Source: Buxus sempervirens
Taxonomy: Eukaryota; Streptophyta; Magnoliopsida; Buxales; Buxaceae
NCBI GenBank assembly: GCA_947561395.2
Contig: OX387187.1
Coordinates: forward strand, 3,850,976-3,914,975
Direction: 5' to 3'
Length of the DNA: 64,000 nucleotides
Under the pieces are notes generated by a model. It saw only the letters and a list, made by a program, of their open reading frames with translations, did no database searches and was not told where the DNA came from. Below, piece by piece: positions 30,926 to 43,817 of this stretch (positions within the stretch are counted from its first letter, which is position 1; every line of letters starts with the position of its first letter). A program made the translations under genes and the position numbers.

Positions 30926-33223
30926 TGTAAGAACCTTATTTTTGCACCCCTGGAAGTGCTGAAAATGGAAACCCTGGCAGAAATTCAAACCCCCAGGGGA
31001 CAAAAAGTTGACTTTTTGATCAGGTGATAGTTGACCACCTTGCTTTATCTCATTGGATAGAGAATCTCGACACGGTTCCAACGCAACTGAGTTTTCAGGA
31101 ATCGGAGTCCGGATGAAGGTTCTACGGGCGGTCAAACTTGAGGGGGAACCGAAGGTTGACTTTCTGATAAACCCCGATCCGGGTGCTTACCCCCATGCCA
31201 TTGGATAGCGGGCTCCGATACGATTCTAACGCAACTGAGTTTGCCCAGATCGGAGCCCGGATGAAGAAAATATGAGCTGACAAAATTCCCGAGCAGCAAA
31301 ACCGGCAAACTGCACACTTGGCAAAAAGCTGCACACGTGGCGAGTTGCGCAGGAAAATATCTCGGGGATCAAATCCGTAAATATCCAAACATTCAAAATA
31401 TCCCAGGGACTAAATCTGTAAAAATCCAAGAATATCGGATTAAATTGAAAATAACCAGGGACTAAATCCGAAAAATTCGGATTTTCCGACCATCGAGCGA
31501 CCGCATTAATTGATTTTTAATCATTTGGTCGCTCGCGCGAACGTGGCAAGCGGTATGCGCTCAGCGCAAGCTTAGCGCATACCCCTTTTTTTCTCTCCTA
31601 TAAAAACCGCGTGACCATTCATTACAGGGGGTTCGGATTTTGGTTGGGGTTTTTGAGTTTGGCATTTTTTATGGGTTCGGCATTTTAAGGGTTGGCTCGT
31701 CCCACGGAGAACTAGTCCTCCTCGCTTGGCTTGAGTTAAAAAACCCTCCCTTCTTCCTCTCCGATTACCTCACAACCGAGAAGACGACAAGCTGGTGAGG
31801 AGAGGTGTTGCTCCAGCAACTGCTCATGCACTCCAAGGGGGCCTCACGCAGACTCCACGAAGGTTTAAAACCTCAAGGTGAGCTCTCTCTCTGTTATTGT
31901 TTTAACATGTATAAATCGAGCATGCTTCCCATTTTAGCATGTTATTTTTTGTTTGTGCTTGATTGATTCGAAGGGGGAGCATGTTCCCCCATGGTAATCT
32001 CATCTCTGTTGTAACCTGGTGTAAAGCCCCCAGTTCCCTTCTTGGTTAATGCTGTTCGTGTTTTGTTTTCGGATTTGTAGGTTTGCAAAGAAATTTGAGT
32101 CGTGAGGAGAAGTTAGGTTAGATTAATTTTGAAGTGGGTTCAAGTGTCTTCTGGGAGTCTAACAATCCCCAGAAAGCAGTTACAGAGCTTAAAAACCAGT
32201 CAATCATGGAGTTTGGAAAAAAAAAACAGAGAATCGGGGTATGCGCTGAGCTCGCGCCTAGCTTGTATCGAGCTCGCACAAAGCTCGCGCGGAGCACATT
32301 TTGCATCCGCCGATAGACCTGGAAACCCAACATGGAACTCAAACCACCCGGTCTAACTTGATTTCCAGTGGGCCTTCCAACGGGACCCACCCAGCCCGAA
32401 CCATTCAATTTTGCTTAACTAAGATAATTAAAAGATTTGAGTGGGCCGGACCACTTGAGGCCCACCCAAGCCCTAGGTGGGGCATGCATGCTTAAATTAG
32501 GTTGTGGTTTGGCCGAGACCACGGGCAGGGCCTATCGAGCCCACCAAGCCCATTGAACCAGACCAGGATAGGGTTTTAAAACCCTAACCAAGGAAGTCTT
32601 GGGCTTTCAAGCCCAAGCCCAGGTAAAGGGCCCCAAGCCCAAGGCCTGGCCCATTTTGGAAACCAATCAAGATAAACCCAATAAATCACTTGGCTACCAT
32701 GTGTGGCCCACTCACGGGCCCGCAAAGCAATCCAGCCCACCTTGCATGGAAATAACTTAATAACCCAACTTGAACTCCAAAATAAAATCAAGTCAAATTG
32801 AACCAAAGTCCAAAGGGCCACACTTGGCCCACCAAGGGATACCGTGGGCCTTCCAACGGGGCCCACCCCCCCAAACCCAGATCATTCTAACTAAAGAAGA
32901 TAAAACCAAGTAAAGGGACCCACACCACTTTGGCGGTCCCGCCAGACTTAATCAAATTTCATGCTGGAATAGGAATCGGGTGAGTGAGAGACCAAAATTG
33001 ACTCAAACCAGGGAAACCTATGGGACTCGTCATTCGACGGGGCGGACCGGGGTGTCTACAGACTTCACCGGACCGTAACCGAGAACTTACTTAGAATCTC
33101 TAAGCTGCAGACCAGTCTAATGGAAAATCTAGGCACCCAGGTATCCGCCTGCACCCCATCAGGCGGTGGCGACTCCAATTTCCCATTTTTACCCAGTGCG
33201 GCGACCGAAGTCGGGTGCGCACA
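30926..33223 (+). repeat. solo LTR D, 2,298 bp, target duplication ACTGC
   Basis: ACTGC at 30921-30925 and 33224-33228. Starts TGTAAGAACCTTATTT, ends GGGTGCGCACA. It is related to LTR B (similar start, shared GGCCTTCCAACGGG blocks, similar U5). TATA box CTATAAAAACC (31598-31608). Just upstream are inverted repeats: CGAGCGACC/GGTCGCTCG (about 31493-31535) and GGTATGCGCT/AGCGCATACC (about 31551-31583). U5 hairpin with TGGCGACTCC at 33167-33176. Confidence 0.92.
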
Positions 33224-33627
33224 ACTGCCTTTAACTAGAGTAATCCCAATGTCCACTATGCCACCTCCCGACTTAGGTGCGATATGCCGAGTACACAATC
33301 ATCGTCTTATTGCGGGAGAACCCACCCAGTACAGTGATGGGTTGGCATGTACTAATCCAGTTACAGTCTGAGTATACGATAAAATGAGGGATAGCCGCAG
33401 CCAGCCGAGTACATGATCAGGTCTCACTGAGTACACAGTGGAAACGCGTGCGTGAACAAAGTACTACAACTAGCAAAGAACAATCATTTCCACTAGCTAG
33501 CTCATAACATGGATCCATATCGAGCTATGCCCACTAGACTCTAAAACCAAAACCAATCGTGAAATCTAGCAAGCACAACTCACCTCAATCTCAATCATAT
33601 TATCCCGAGTACACGGGGCATCTCTGA

Positions 33628-33706
33628 GTACACAGAGGTATCAACATCTCTGAGTACTTGGGATGTTGATACCTCTGTGTACCCAGTACACAGAGGTATC
33701 AACATC
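33628..33706. repeat. 21-bp inverted repeat plus third copy inside LTR F
   Basis: The arm 33628-33648 has its perfect reverse complement at 33662-33682, and a third, direct copy at 33686-33706. Core GAGGTATCAACATC. It lies in a field of GAGTACACGG-type short repeats. Confidence 0.8.
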
Positions 33707-35583
33707 CCAAGTACATGGGGCACCCCGAGTACACGGAGGTATCACAACTACCCAAGTACATGGGCATCACAAATGTCTCTCCAAGTACATGGAGGAAAAC
33801 CAATTCCAAACCAGAAAACCAATCATTCATATTCCATTTAAAATTCTCTTTCTGTAGAATCCGCATAAAACCGGTGCAATGTAAAAATTACATAATCATG
33901 ACAATCCCGTCAAATCCAAGGTGAAATCCAGTGCTAATAAAACAAGGTTCAACCGTATTCACAAAATCAGAATTTATAGACACATCTTTATTCCAATAAT
34001 AAGTTTTACAAGCTCCTTTCATTAATTTCCATAAAATCCCTTTGAGAGACAAAGTTTAGGTAAAAGTATTATTCTAGACTTAACCGGTAGTTTCGTATAC
34101 TAAAAATCAGATTTAAACCGTACAATAATAAGTTCATACTTGTTTTACTCATTATAAGCCCAAACAAGAGATTTTCCAATAATATTTCATAAAAGTTCCT
34201 TTATAGATCAGAATTTATCAAAGTGTCAATTTTTAGTTAAAACGGCAAATCCGAATGTTAAAACAAGGATTTAATCCCAATATTAAGTACAGGTTGGTTC
34301 TACTCATTTCGAGTTCAAACAGTAGCTTTTCTGTAGATAATTTCCTTATAGTTCAAAATCTAGTAAGATTTTCAATTTCGGTTCAATCGATAACTTTGAG
34401 GGTAAAATCTCAGAATAACTTCTTATTATAATTCTATATATGCACTCAACCTCTTTACAATTTTAAGTTAAATTTGTTTTCTACAACTAATCTCTATCAT
34501 GATCCCAAGTAACTCAAATATGATCTGGACCTCAAAAGTGACATTCATATAACTCAATTTATAATTTCATTGCACCTAGTTCACCCATATCCAAATCTGA
34601 AATATTCTCCATGCTATTTAGGCTAAAACTCCTCAATTATATACTCATATCGGTATCCATTTATCCACTCCAATCTCCCTTTATTTTCTCTAGTTTATCC
34701 TTTAGGTAAATTTCCCCAATTAAGTTTTGCCATGAAAAACCTGTATGTGCTGGAGAGGTCCAAATCAGCTTAGCCGTCAACTCCTTTTTCTGGAATTTCC
34801 CTAATCTGATTAGAACAATTCAGATCTGAGTTCAGATCTAGAATAACAGCAGATCTTGAACGAAAATGCTGCAATTCAATGCTAACCTACACAAATAAAT
34901 TTGGAATCGCAAATCCAACCTGATCTTGGTGAATTGGGAGTGAATCAGCAGGTGCTCTCAGCTCCACTACTAACAAAGACAAACTATTCTGCTAAAATCT
35001 CTTTAATCTCCACAGAATTTCCAAATTGAATTCTTCAAAACCCTAGCTCTTCATCTCCTTCTTCTCTCTAGGATCTCCCGATGGTTGCTCAATGACCAAA
35101 CGAATTTAACAAAGGAGCCACTGCTGTTTATATAGCCGCCAGAATTTTTTTGTTTAAAACATGATTCCATGCTTTGGCACTCCCCAAATTTTTCCTACAC
35201 CAGCAAAGATAGATGGCCATGATCCCTTATCTGCCACATCATCCGACCATCCCAAGCCAACCAAATAATATTTAAACAATACTCCTTCTTAATTAAATAT
35301 ACTTAACCCTTCTGGTTTGACCAAAAGTCCCCGGTTAAACTCCTTGGTCTCCTTCGTCTATAAAATTACTAATTAGCCTTAAATTAATTACCAAACTAAT
35401 AATTTTTAATTTCATTAAAAATTAGGGATTTTATAGTTTCGGTTTGTCAAAACAAACAAACAGGCTCGAATTGGCTTGACTAGGGATGAAAATTTTGGGA
35501 AATATAGAAATATGGCCTCAAATCATTTTCTAGTAATATTCATTCAAGGAAAATATCTCTTTACTGCATCAGAGTTAATTGGC

Positions 35584-36537
35584 TCAGGAAAATCTTTCCC
35601 ATCCATTTCTATTAAGATGAGAGCACCCCCTGACAGGACCTTTTTGACAACATAAGGCCCTTCCCAATTTGGTTTGAATTTTCCCCGAGGGTCTTCCAAA
35701 AAGGGTAAAATTTTTCTTCAATACTAAATTTCCTTCTTGGAAAGTTCTGGGCCTCACCTTCTTATTGTACGCCCTAGCCATTCTCTTCTGATACAATTGG
35801 CCATGACAAAGTGCTTTCAAACGCTTTTCCTCTATTAAATTGAGTTGATCATGTCTTGACTGTATCCATTCAGCTTCTTCTAATTCAGCTTCCATTAGCA
35901 CTCTTAGTGAAGGTATTTCCACTTTCACTGGTAAAACTGCTTTCATCCCATATACTAAGGAATACGGGGTTGCCCCAGTAGAAGTCCGGATCAAGGTCTT
36001 ATAGGCATGTAGAGCAAGTGGCAGCATTTCATGCCAATCTTTGAAATTCATGACCATCTTCTGAATGATCTTCTTTATATTCTTATTTGCTACTTCTACT
36101 GCCCCATTCATCTTTGGTCTGTACGGAGCTGACTTGTGATGGGTAATCTAAAACTGCTCACACATCTTCCTCATATCTTTGTTCTTAATGTTTGAAGCAT
36201 TGTCTGATACTATGGCACTTGGCAAACCATAGCGACAAATGATATTGTGCTTCAAAAACTTAAGAACGTGGCTACTTATGATGTTTGCATATGAGGCTGC
36301 TTCTACCCACTTAGTCAAATAATCGATTGCTACCAGAATGAACCGGTGCCCGTTTGATGCTTTTGGAGAGATCATTCCTATGACGTCTATGCCCCACATG
36401 GAGAAGGGCCATGGAGATGTCATGTTGTGCAACTCACTTGGGGGTGCATTCTTGTTATCAACATATACTTGGCAAAGATGACACCTTTTGACATGTGTAT
36501 AGCAATCGTGCTCCATTGTCGACCAGTAGTATCCCAG
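35584..36537 (-). pseudogene. A2 integrase, with internal stop
   Basis: Shows the integrase zinc-binding end (CYTHVKRCHLCQ), then the DDE core: WGIDVIG, IVSDNAS and NGAVEVANKN supply the three acidic residues. The C-terminal part is basic. A TAG at 36150-36148 breaks the frame between the second Asp and the Glu, and another stop lies near 36537. The enzyme would insert the cDNA into host DNA; this copy is dead. Confidence 0.88.
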
Positions 36538-37139
36538 TCACAGAATCTTCTTGGTAAGCATGTGCCCGTTCATATGGGATCCACAAACTCCTCCATGTAC
36601 CGTTTCAATTAACCTTTCTGACTCGGTCTTGGCAACACATCTAAGTAGGATATCGTTGTGTGATTTCTTGTACAACTGTCCACCACTTAATAAGAACTGA
36701 CCTGCCAACCTTTGTATTGTCCTTTTCTCTGTAGAAGTGACATTTTCTGGCAAACTCTGATCATTTAGGAAATTCTTAATGTCTTGAAACCATGGTACTT
36801 CTTCTTCTGGTGTTTCTTCTAGAACAAGGCAATAAGCAGGTTCATCTCTGACTTCAATTTCCAGTGGTCTAATATCAACACCTTCTGGCATACTGACCAT
36901 TGAAGCCAATGTTGCTAAAGCATCTACGAATTGGTTCTTAGCCCTTAGCATATAGTTGAAGGAAATTCGAGTGAATTTGGTGCTTATTTCTTCCAAATAC
37001 TGGTGATAGGGGATCAGTTTGTGATCCTTGGTTTTCCATTCACCAGTTGTTTGGAAGATGATAAGACTTGAATCTCCATATACGTCAAGTTCCTCCACTT
37101 CATAGTCTAAGGCAGCTTGCAACCCAATTATGCATGCTT
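36538..37139 (-). pseudogene. A2 second RNase H-like domain (RVT_3 type) and integrase HHCC start
   Basis: LDVYGDSSLIIFQTTGEWKT and NQFVDALATLASM match the extra RNase H-like domain typical of Tat/Ogre pol, and HGGVCGSHMNGHML is the start of the integrase zinc finger. A stop separates it from the upstream NNIAEYEACI motif (about 37140). Confidence 0.8.
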
Positions 37140-37894
37140 CATACTCTGCAATATTGTTCGTGCATTAGAACCTCAACTTCACTACGATTAGGATGTGTGC
37201 CCCATATGGCTTGATCAAAACTGCCCCTATTCCATTTCCATTCATGTTAGCTGCCCCGTCAAAGAACATTTGCCAAGAGCTTTCACTTCCTCTTCTTCAG
37301 TAAATAGGATTGCCTCACCAGGAAAGTTGGTCTTTAAGGGTTGGTATTCTGGTAGAGGATGTGCAGCTAAGTGATCAGCGATGGCTTGACCCTTAATTGC
37401 CTTCTAAGTGATGTATGTGAGGTCAAATTCAGAGAGTAATAACTGCCATTTTGCCGTTCTGCCTATTAAGGCTGGTTTCTCAAACAGATACTTTAAAGGG
37501 TCCATTCGGGATATCATAAGGTGGAATGACTAAGGAAATAATGCCTCAGTCTCTGAGTTGCCCACACTAAAGCACAAGTCTTTTCCGAAGGGGAATACTT
37601 TGCTTCATATTCTGTAAACTTCTTGCTTAGGTAGTAAATCGCCCTTTCCTTTCTGCCTGTGTCGTCATGCTGCCCCAAGACACACCCCATTGATGTCTCC
37701 AAAACTGACAAGTAAAGAATCAGTGGTCTTCCTGGAGTTGGTGACACTAGCATTGGTGGATTCAATAAATACTCCTTTATTGTGTCAAAGGCTTCTTGAC
37801 AATCGTCATTCTAGACCGTCGGGTTATTCTTTCTCAAAAGCTTGAAGATTGGTTCACAGATAGCAGTGAGCTGTGCTATGAACTGGCTTATGTA
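37140..37894 (-). pseudogene. A2 first RNase H domain and connection
   Basis: RPLILYLSVLETSMGCVLGQ, IYYLSKKFTEYEAKYSPSEK and RLRHYFLSHSTL match the Ty3/gypsy RNase H that follows RT. Several in-frame stops are present, for example at 37894-37892. Confidence 0.8.
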
Positions 37895-38923
37895 CTAAAT
37901 CCTTCCAAGAAAACCACAAACTTCCTTCTCCGTTCTAGGTGATGGCATTTCAATGATTGCTTTAGCCTTAGCCTTAGCTGGGTCAATCTCAATTCCCCTT
38001 CTGCTTACTATAAAGCCCAACAATTTTCCTGATGTAACCCCAAAGACACATTTTGCAGGGTTAAGCCTTAGACTGTATTTCCTGAGCTGGTCAAACACTT
38101 TCTTCAAGTTGATCAAGTGGTTTTCTTCTTCACATGATTTGGATATCATGTCATCCACGTAGACCTCTATCTCCTTATGGATCATATCATGGAATAATGC
38201 TGTCATGGCCTGCTGGTAGGTTGCCCCGCCGTTCTTAAGCCCAAATGGCATGACAGTGTAGTGGAAGGTACCCCAAGGTGTAATGAAGGCCGTTTTCTCT
38301 TGATCCTCATTAGCCATCTTAATTTGATTGTACCCAGAGAAACCTTCCATGAATGAGAACAAGCTATGTACAGCAGTGTTGTCAACCAAGATGTCGATGT
38401 GTGGAAGTGGAAAATCGTCCTTTGGGCTTGCCTTATTCAAGTCTCTGTAGTCTACACACATTCTGACCTTTCCATTCTTCTTTTGTACTGGCATTATATT
38501 TGCAAGCCATTCAGGGTACGTGGAGACCGCCAAGAATCCCGCTTGGAATTGTTTAACCACTTAATCTTTGACCTTCAATGTCCACTCAGGTTTCAACCTT
38601 CTCAGTTTCTGTTTAATTGGCTTAACATCTGGCAGAATTGGTAACCTGTGCACAACCATATCAGTGTCTAACCCTGGCATATCCCGATATGACCATGCAA
38701 ATACATCTTCATAATCAGCCAAGAATCGTATCATTTCATCATGCTGTACCTCAGATAGGCATACCCCAATCTTCACTATTTTTGGGTCATCTTCCGTCCC
38801 TAGATTTATTGATATGGTCTCTTCAATATTTTGTTGGACCCCCTTTTCATGACGCTCCAATTGATATATGATTTCTTTTGGAGGGTCGTATTTTTCGTCC
38901 TCGATCTCTTCCTTGACCCCCAT
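37895..38923 (-). pseudogene. A2 reverse transcriptase
   Basis: The N-terminal part (38923-38561) has LADYEDVFAWSYRDMPGLD and, after a TAA at 38560-38558 in the linker, the palm and fingers follow: VRMCVDYRDLNKASPKDDFP, MPFGLKNGGATYQ and the catalytic YVDDM. Catalytic Asp residues are intact but the stop and the downstream TAG end the frame. It would copy genomic RNA into DNA. Confidence 0.9.
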
Positions 38924-39968
38924 TAGGTCAAAGTCGAGTTCGAGGTCGAAATCATACTTGAGAGCCTTCTACAAAATCTTTTTTTGTATAAGGCTCATAA
39001 GGGGTTATAAGGTTCATAAGTGGTTTGGACCTTTTTGAAAATTTTAATTTTTCTAGAAAAAATGGAAAAATCTTTTTTGTTTTTTGAGAGCCTTCTACAA
39101 AATCTTTTCCTGAAGATAAAGGCTCATTAAAACCTTCAGGAAAAGGGCATTCCACTAATGGAGTTTTTTTTTTGGAAGCCATGTCTGTTTGCCAAACAAA
39201 CGTGGCTTCAAAAGTAAGGGGAGTTTCCTCCCAATTGTTCAAAAGAAAAAAATCTGGAGCAAGGGTAATAACACAAGCCTGCTCCCCAAGCTCAGGGTCC
39301 GCATCTGAAATCACCAGTACTGGGTGAGTTGCATCTCCTGCTTCTGCTGTAGGGCTGGTCCCAGATGGAACTTTTACTGCAGCCCAGTCAATGAAGGGTA
39401 GCTCCTCTATTCCTTCTTCTTGGTTGCCTTCAATCATGGCAAAAAAGGCTCCAACGTCCTCAGAAAAATCCCGTTCCTGTTTTGCCCGTGGCTCAGGCTC
39501 ACCCAATGCTTGTGAAGGTGAAAGTAGAACATATGGTTGCAAGGTTGTGGACTTGGGTTTCTGGAATGGGTTGATGTTATAGTATGGAGGTTTGGACTGA
39601 TCCTAGGGTGGAGACAGTTGAATCATATGAGAAAGCTTCGGAAAAGTTTCCCTGATGTGAGGGAATTTTATGTTTTCCATCTCCTTCTGTCTTCTCCAAT
39701 TTCTTGGCTTGGACCCCAATCCTGCTCTAGGGACCAGCTTCTTAACTTTTACTGGTTCTATCCTTCCTTGTAGGTTAACCCCCAGACCTTTTCCCGGATG
39801 GAAATGGTACTTTCCCAGCACTTTCTTGACCATTTTCTCAGCACAAGTCAACCTCTCTTCTTTTTCCTGATACCCCCCAGGTATAAAATTAACAGTTTCA
39901 AACTGGAAAGAGTGAAATGCCATCTTGTCAGCAGTCATTTCCATGTTTATGTAGGGTACATCTGGGGA
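38924..39968 (-). pseudogene. A2 protease-RT linker
   Basis: Poorly conserved acidic linker (FSEDVGAFFAMIEGNQEEGI) and a glycine motif HPGKGLGVNLQG near the protease side, as in Tat-lineage pol. A 24-bp block (core GAGCCTTCTACAAAATC) occurs at about 38957 and again at about 39085, a local 128-bp duplication. The frame is broken in several places. Confidence 0.65.
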
Positions 39969-40656
39969 TCACATGGGAGGAACCAAGTTTTCAGCTAGGA
40001 CAGTAATCACCTTTTGCCCTCTAATATATTTGACTCTTTGGTGGAGGGTAGATGGTATAGCCCTAGCTGTATGAATCCACGGCCTTCCTAGGAGTAGGTT
40101 GAAGGCTGCAGGTATATCCATCACTTCAAATGTGATGTTAAAAATATACGGTCCAATAGTGACCAGTAGTTCAACCTCCCCTAGGGAGTGTGTTTTAGAG
40201 CTGTCAAGGGCTCTTATGATTCTTCCATTTTGTTTGATTTTATTTTGCTCTAGACCGAGCTTAACAAAGGTAATTAACGGGCAGACATTCAGAGCCGACC
40301 CATTATCAATTAAAACCCAGGCTATCATGCAACCCTTACTGAGCACAGCTATGTGCAAAGGATCAACATGATGGTACCTTACTGGGCTGATCTCGATTTC
40401 AGAAAAAGTTATAACATTTTGGGATAAAATCTACCCAACCATCTTGCCTAGTTGGTCTGGTTCAATATTTTTAAGCACATGTGCCCCCTAAAGTGAGATT
40501 AGAATTGAGATCTGAGCAGGGACTTTGTTCAACTGCTCGACAACATTGAACTCACTCTTTTTGATGATTTTAATGAGGTCAGCAGCCTCACTGTCAATTA
40601 CCTGGGGGGCATCTTCCTCCACCTTAGCCTTTCCTTTATTTTTCTCATTCTCGGCT
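39969..40656 (-). pseudogene. A2 aspartic protease
   Basis: WVLIDNGSALNVCPLITFVK carries the retroviral-type active site (D-N-G-S) and LLGRPWIHTARAIPSTLHQR the conserved end. The upstream part contains a stop near 40430. It is cut off from gag by solo LTR E. Confidence 0.85.
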
Positions 40657-42970
40657 TGTAACGCCTCGGATCCGTGTTGTTCATTAAAGGTATAACACGT
40701 CTCACAGAGGGTTAGGTAAGGATCTCAATAAGAGTGATCGCTGGATAATCACATTATTTATACATATCAGAGTGCACAATTAAAATTCTCATCTAATAAG
40801 TCTATAGAATCTTCAAATAACATCAAATGGTTCCAATTTACTACCTTATTATATTTCCCACAAAGTCAATTGAAACAAAGTTTAAAACTAAAATAACCTA
40901 CTAGTCTAAGGATTGTAGTAATAATCCTCCTCCCTATAGGTGTCTGTCGGATCTACCCCAGTAAGCGCCTCACCACGAAGATCTGAAAAACAAAGCAACA
41001 ACGAGGGATGAGATACGAATATCTTAGCGAGTGACACATGCATGCAGAAATAGTTAAACACAGTTATAAAACATGCTTCGATAAATAACCAACAATTTAA
41101 TCAACAGATTTTCGATAACAACACAAAAAGGTCAATGTCATGCATATTGTTACATTGATTAATTTACATGCCAAGTAGACACTCCACACCTCCATGTACA
41201 CAGTTCCGGCCTACTCAGGGTATCGGACACTCTGAAATGATGGCCTACTCAGGGTATCGTCATCCAATGCCGGCCTACTCTAGGTATCGGCACTAACAAC
41301 CAAGCCTACTCAGGGTATTTGGCTGCTCTACACTGGTCGTGGCAACACACAAGGCCATACAATTACACCAATAAACACATACCATCACATTACTAAGCTT
41401 AACAAGGATCCAAGGGAAGCTAAACCCAAAACCGATAAATAACCAAATAAACTCCACATTCAGTAAACCCACATTTATTTCAAAACTAAATATCCCAATA
41501 CACTCATCACAAATCGTTCCAACCAGAACAGCAACTCATCACAAATCGTTCCAACCAAAACAGCAACTCATATAATTTGAAGGTTCGCAACCTCACAACA
41601 ACATTTTCATGCAATAAATTCCTCTTACTCACACCAAGAAAAATAATCTTTACAAGACCTTTCAGAACTTGCCAACACGTAAAACCAGGATTTAATAAAT
41701 TCTCAACCAAGTACAGTGTTAACCAAAGAGAAAACTAAAATAGAAACTCCTAGTGTTTGGTACAAAACATCACCTATAGATAGCCCTAAAATTTACCTTG
41801 GGAGCTCCTAAGAATTTCTAGAATTTACACTTAACATTCTCATAGTAATTGAATAGGTAATATTATTTCTAAAGTCCCAAACAAGTGATTGGTTAAGTGT
41901 TTGAACCCTCAAATCATCAAAACCCAGTTTGGTTTAGTCAAACATGCAATTTGGCAAGATATGGGACCATGCGCTGACCTCCTGCGCTAGGCGCGAGGTC
42001 GGCGGATAGGTCATGGGTCGAAAATTGAGTATGCGCCTACTTAAATTCAAGTGAGCGCGAGCTAGGCACGAGGTGAGCGTGAGGTTCGCGCAAAATGCGC
42101 GTATTCATTTTGAGTTCGTGCGAGCTGAGCACGAGGTAGGCGCAAACTCAGCGGATAGGGCAATTAGTCCTTGCGCCCACTACCGAAGTCTGCGCCAAGT
42201 GAGCGCCAACTGGGTGGATAGTGCACTAGGTTTTCGAGTCTCTGTTACTTCCAGATCTGCAACTCTGGCCGAACTTTTTCGATCTATAACAGTTTCTATA
42301 GTCTCCTAATATCCCCAGAACACATTCAAACTAGTTTTGAAATTATTCCAACACATTTTTATTTATCATCATTCAATTCTAAAGAAAACAGACTCGGACT
42401 ATCTCCGTCCAGAAAACACATCACTATCTCCTTCCAGAAAACATATGCATTCAGATTAAACCTACGAATAATAGGAAAACCCAGGTTTTAAAACAATGCC
42501 ACTCACCTTATACGCTTCCAAGTCTTCGCAACAGCAACCCCTTCGTAGAGCAAAACACCGAACACCAACCGAGACCAACACCAACAGTCAATCTCCGCTA
42601 AAACTCCTTCGGTCGCGAGAGTATATCTGAGTACCCTTAATACAGAACACTCGATCGCCAGGAAAACCCCGACTTCTTCTTCTCTCCCAAAGAAACCTAG
42701 GACAAATCGCTGTAGCCGCAATCCCCAAAACCTCTCAGTACGAGTATACGCATATTAAGAAAAAAACCCGAACCTAATTTTCCTAATGTATATATATACC
42801 CTCCAAAAGTAACTTGCCGCTCGACGAACTTTTGAAATCCTCTAATCTGGTGTATGCTCGCCCACCGAAACTCCTACATATTTACACAAACTCCTTAACT
42901 TTAATTCCCCACATAATTAATAACAACAAAATAATTCTTAGAGAGAAAGAAAAATTATCGGGTTTCTACA
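40657..42970 (-). repeat. solo LTR E, 2,314 bp, target duplication CGGCT
   Basis: CGGCT at 40652-40656 and 42971-42975. Starts TGTAACGCCTCGG, ends CGGGTTTCTACA. A repeat domain with CCTACTCAGGGTAT words lies at 41200-41330, and a GC-rich cluster (GCGCGAGGTCGGCGGA, GAGCGCGAGC) at 41960-42220. No internal sequences. It separates protease from gag in A2. Another LTR of this family, in the opposite orientation, flanks A2 at 54703-56020. Confidence 0.92.
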
Positions 42971-43673
42971 CGGCTTCTTCCCTTTCTTTCTCTGTCTCCT
43001 TTTGTTTTTCTCCCACACCTACACATTTTCCTGAGCTCATCATAAGGTTCACTTCTTTCTTGCTTTCTGCCTCAACTGCAGGAAACGTGGTGGTGAAGCT
43101 TTCGCTGTAATTCCATGGTACAGCTGATTCAGAGTAGGAAGGCTTAGGAACATTTATCACCAATGGGGGAAGTTTGGTCCTGGACGGGGAATTCCGAGTA
43201 AGAGGAACATCAACAACCAATGGTGATAATTGTTTTGGTTGAGGGGTTACAGAAGTAATAGAAGCATTGAGATGGTCACAGTTTATGACCAATGGCAGTT
43301 TTGATGGAGGTGGTGAAGAATGGGTGGATGGATTGCAATTGATAACCAAAGGCGGTTTGGCTATATTTATTTGGGTCATGAGAGATGAGACCCGGTCCAA
43401 AGAGGAACTAATGTTCTTAGCAGCACGATCATTCCCTTTTGAAATCACGTTTATTCCTTTATCCCTATTTCTTCTGTGAAAATAAACTTTGACCGTTGTC
43501 CCTATATGAGCAATTAACTGGGATGGGTCAAAGGTTATTTTATCGGAAGAAATGACCCCTATGACATTAGTTGGGCCTACCCCATGATGCTGAGGCAAAG
43601 GGTTTTGTCCAATATCTGTTCTAAGAGGATTGGGAGCCCCTGTATTGAAAGACAAGGTATTCTGGTCAAGCAA
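42971..43673 (-). pseudogene. A2 gag C-terminal part
   Basis: Pro/Ser-rich sequence (SPLVVDVPLTRNSPSRTKLP) between gag and protease, in a different frame from the main gag ORF. The link (43674-43817) reads CDFHMGAPRHPTD, a Cys-His motif typical of Tat gag, followed by a TAG. The region is therefore frameshifted and interrupted. Confidence 0.7.
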
Positions 43674-43817
43674 GTCCTAAATGGCATGTTTCAAAGGCCA
43701 AAACTTGTCAGTAGGGTGCCTAGGTGCACCCATATGGAAATCACAAGTGGTGGAGGAGTCAAAATTTCTCCCCTTGGATGCATTCAGATTTGGCTCTCTT
43801 AAAGTGATATATCCTGC

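Larger units (their letters stand above)
30435..35435 (-). repeat. LTR F inserted in A2, itself split by solo LTR D
   Basis: Begins TGTAACACCCCGGATCC (30435) and ends near GGGATTTTATA (35435), where the final CA appears mutated to TA. Removing it joins the A2 spacer to the integrase end. Net length is about 2.7 kb without D. The minus orientation is inferred from the motif GATATTCGTATCT (reverse complement near 30690), which lies near the 3' end of related LTRs G and H. Flanks ATTTA and GTTTC do not match, so the target duplication is lost or the LTR arose by recombination between two copies. Termini resemble chromovirus (Tekay/Del-like) LTRs. It has a repeat domain with GAGTACACGG words (33370-33800). 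Confidence 0.7.

Noticed and set aside
30926-33223. LTR D as a DNA transposon because of its inverted repeats
   Set aside because: TG...CA ends, 5-bp target duplication, TATA box and U5 motif match LTR B; the inverted repeats are internal.
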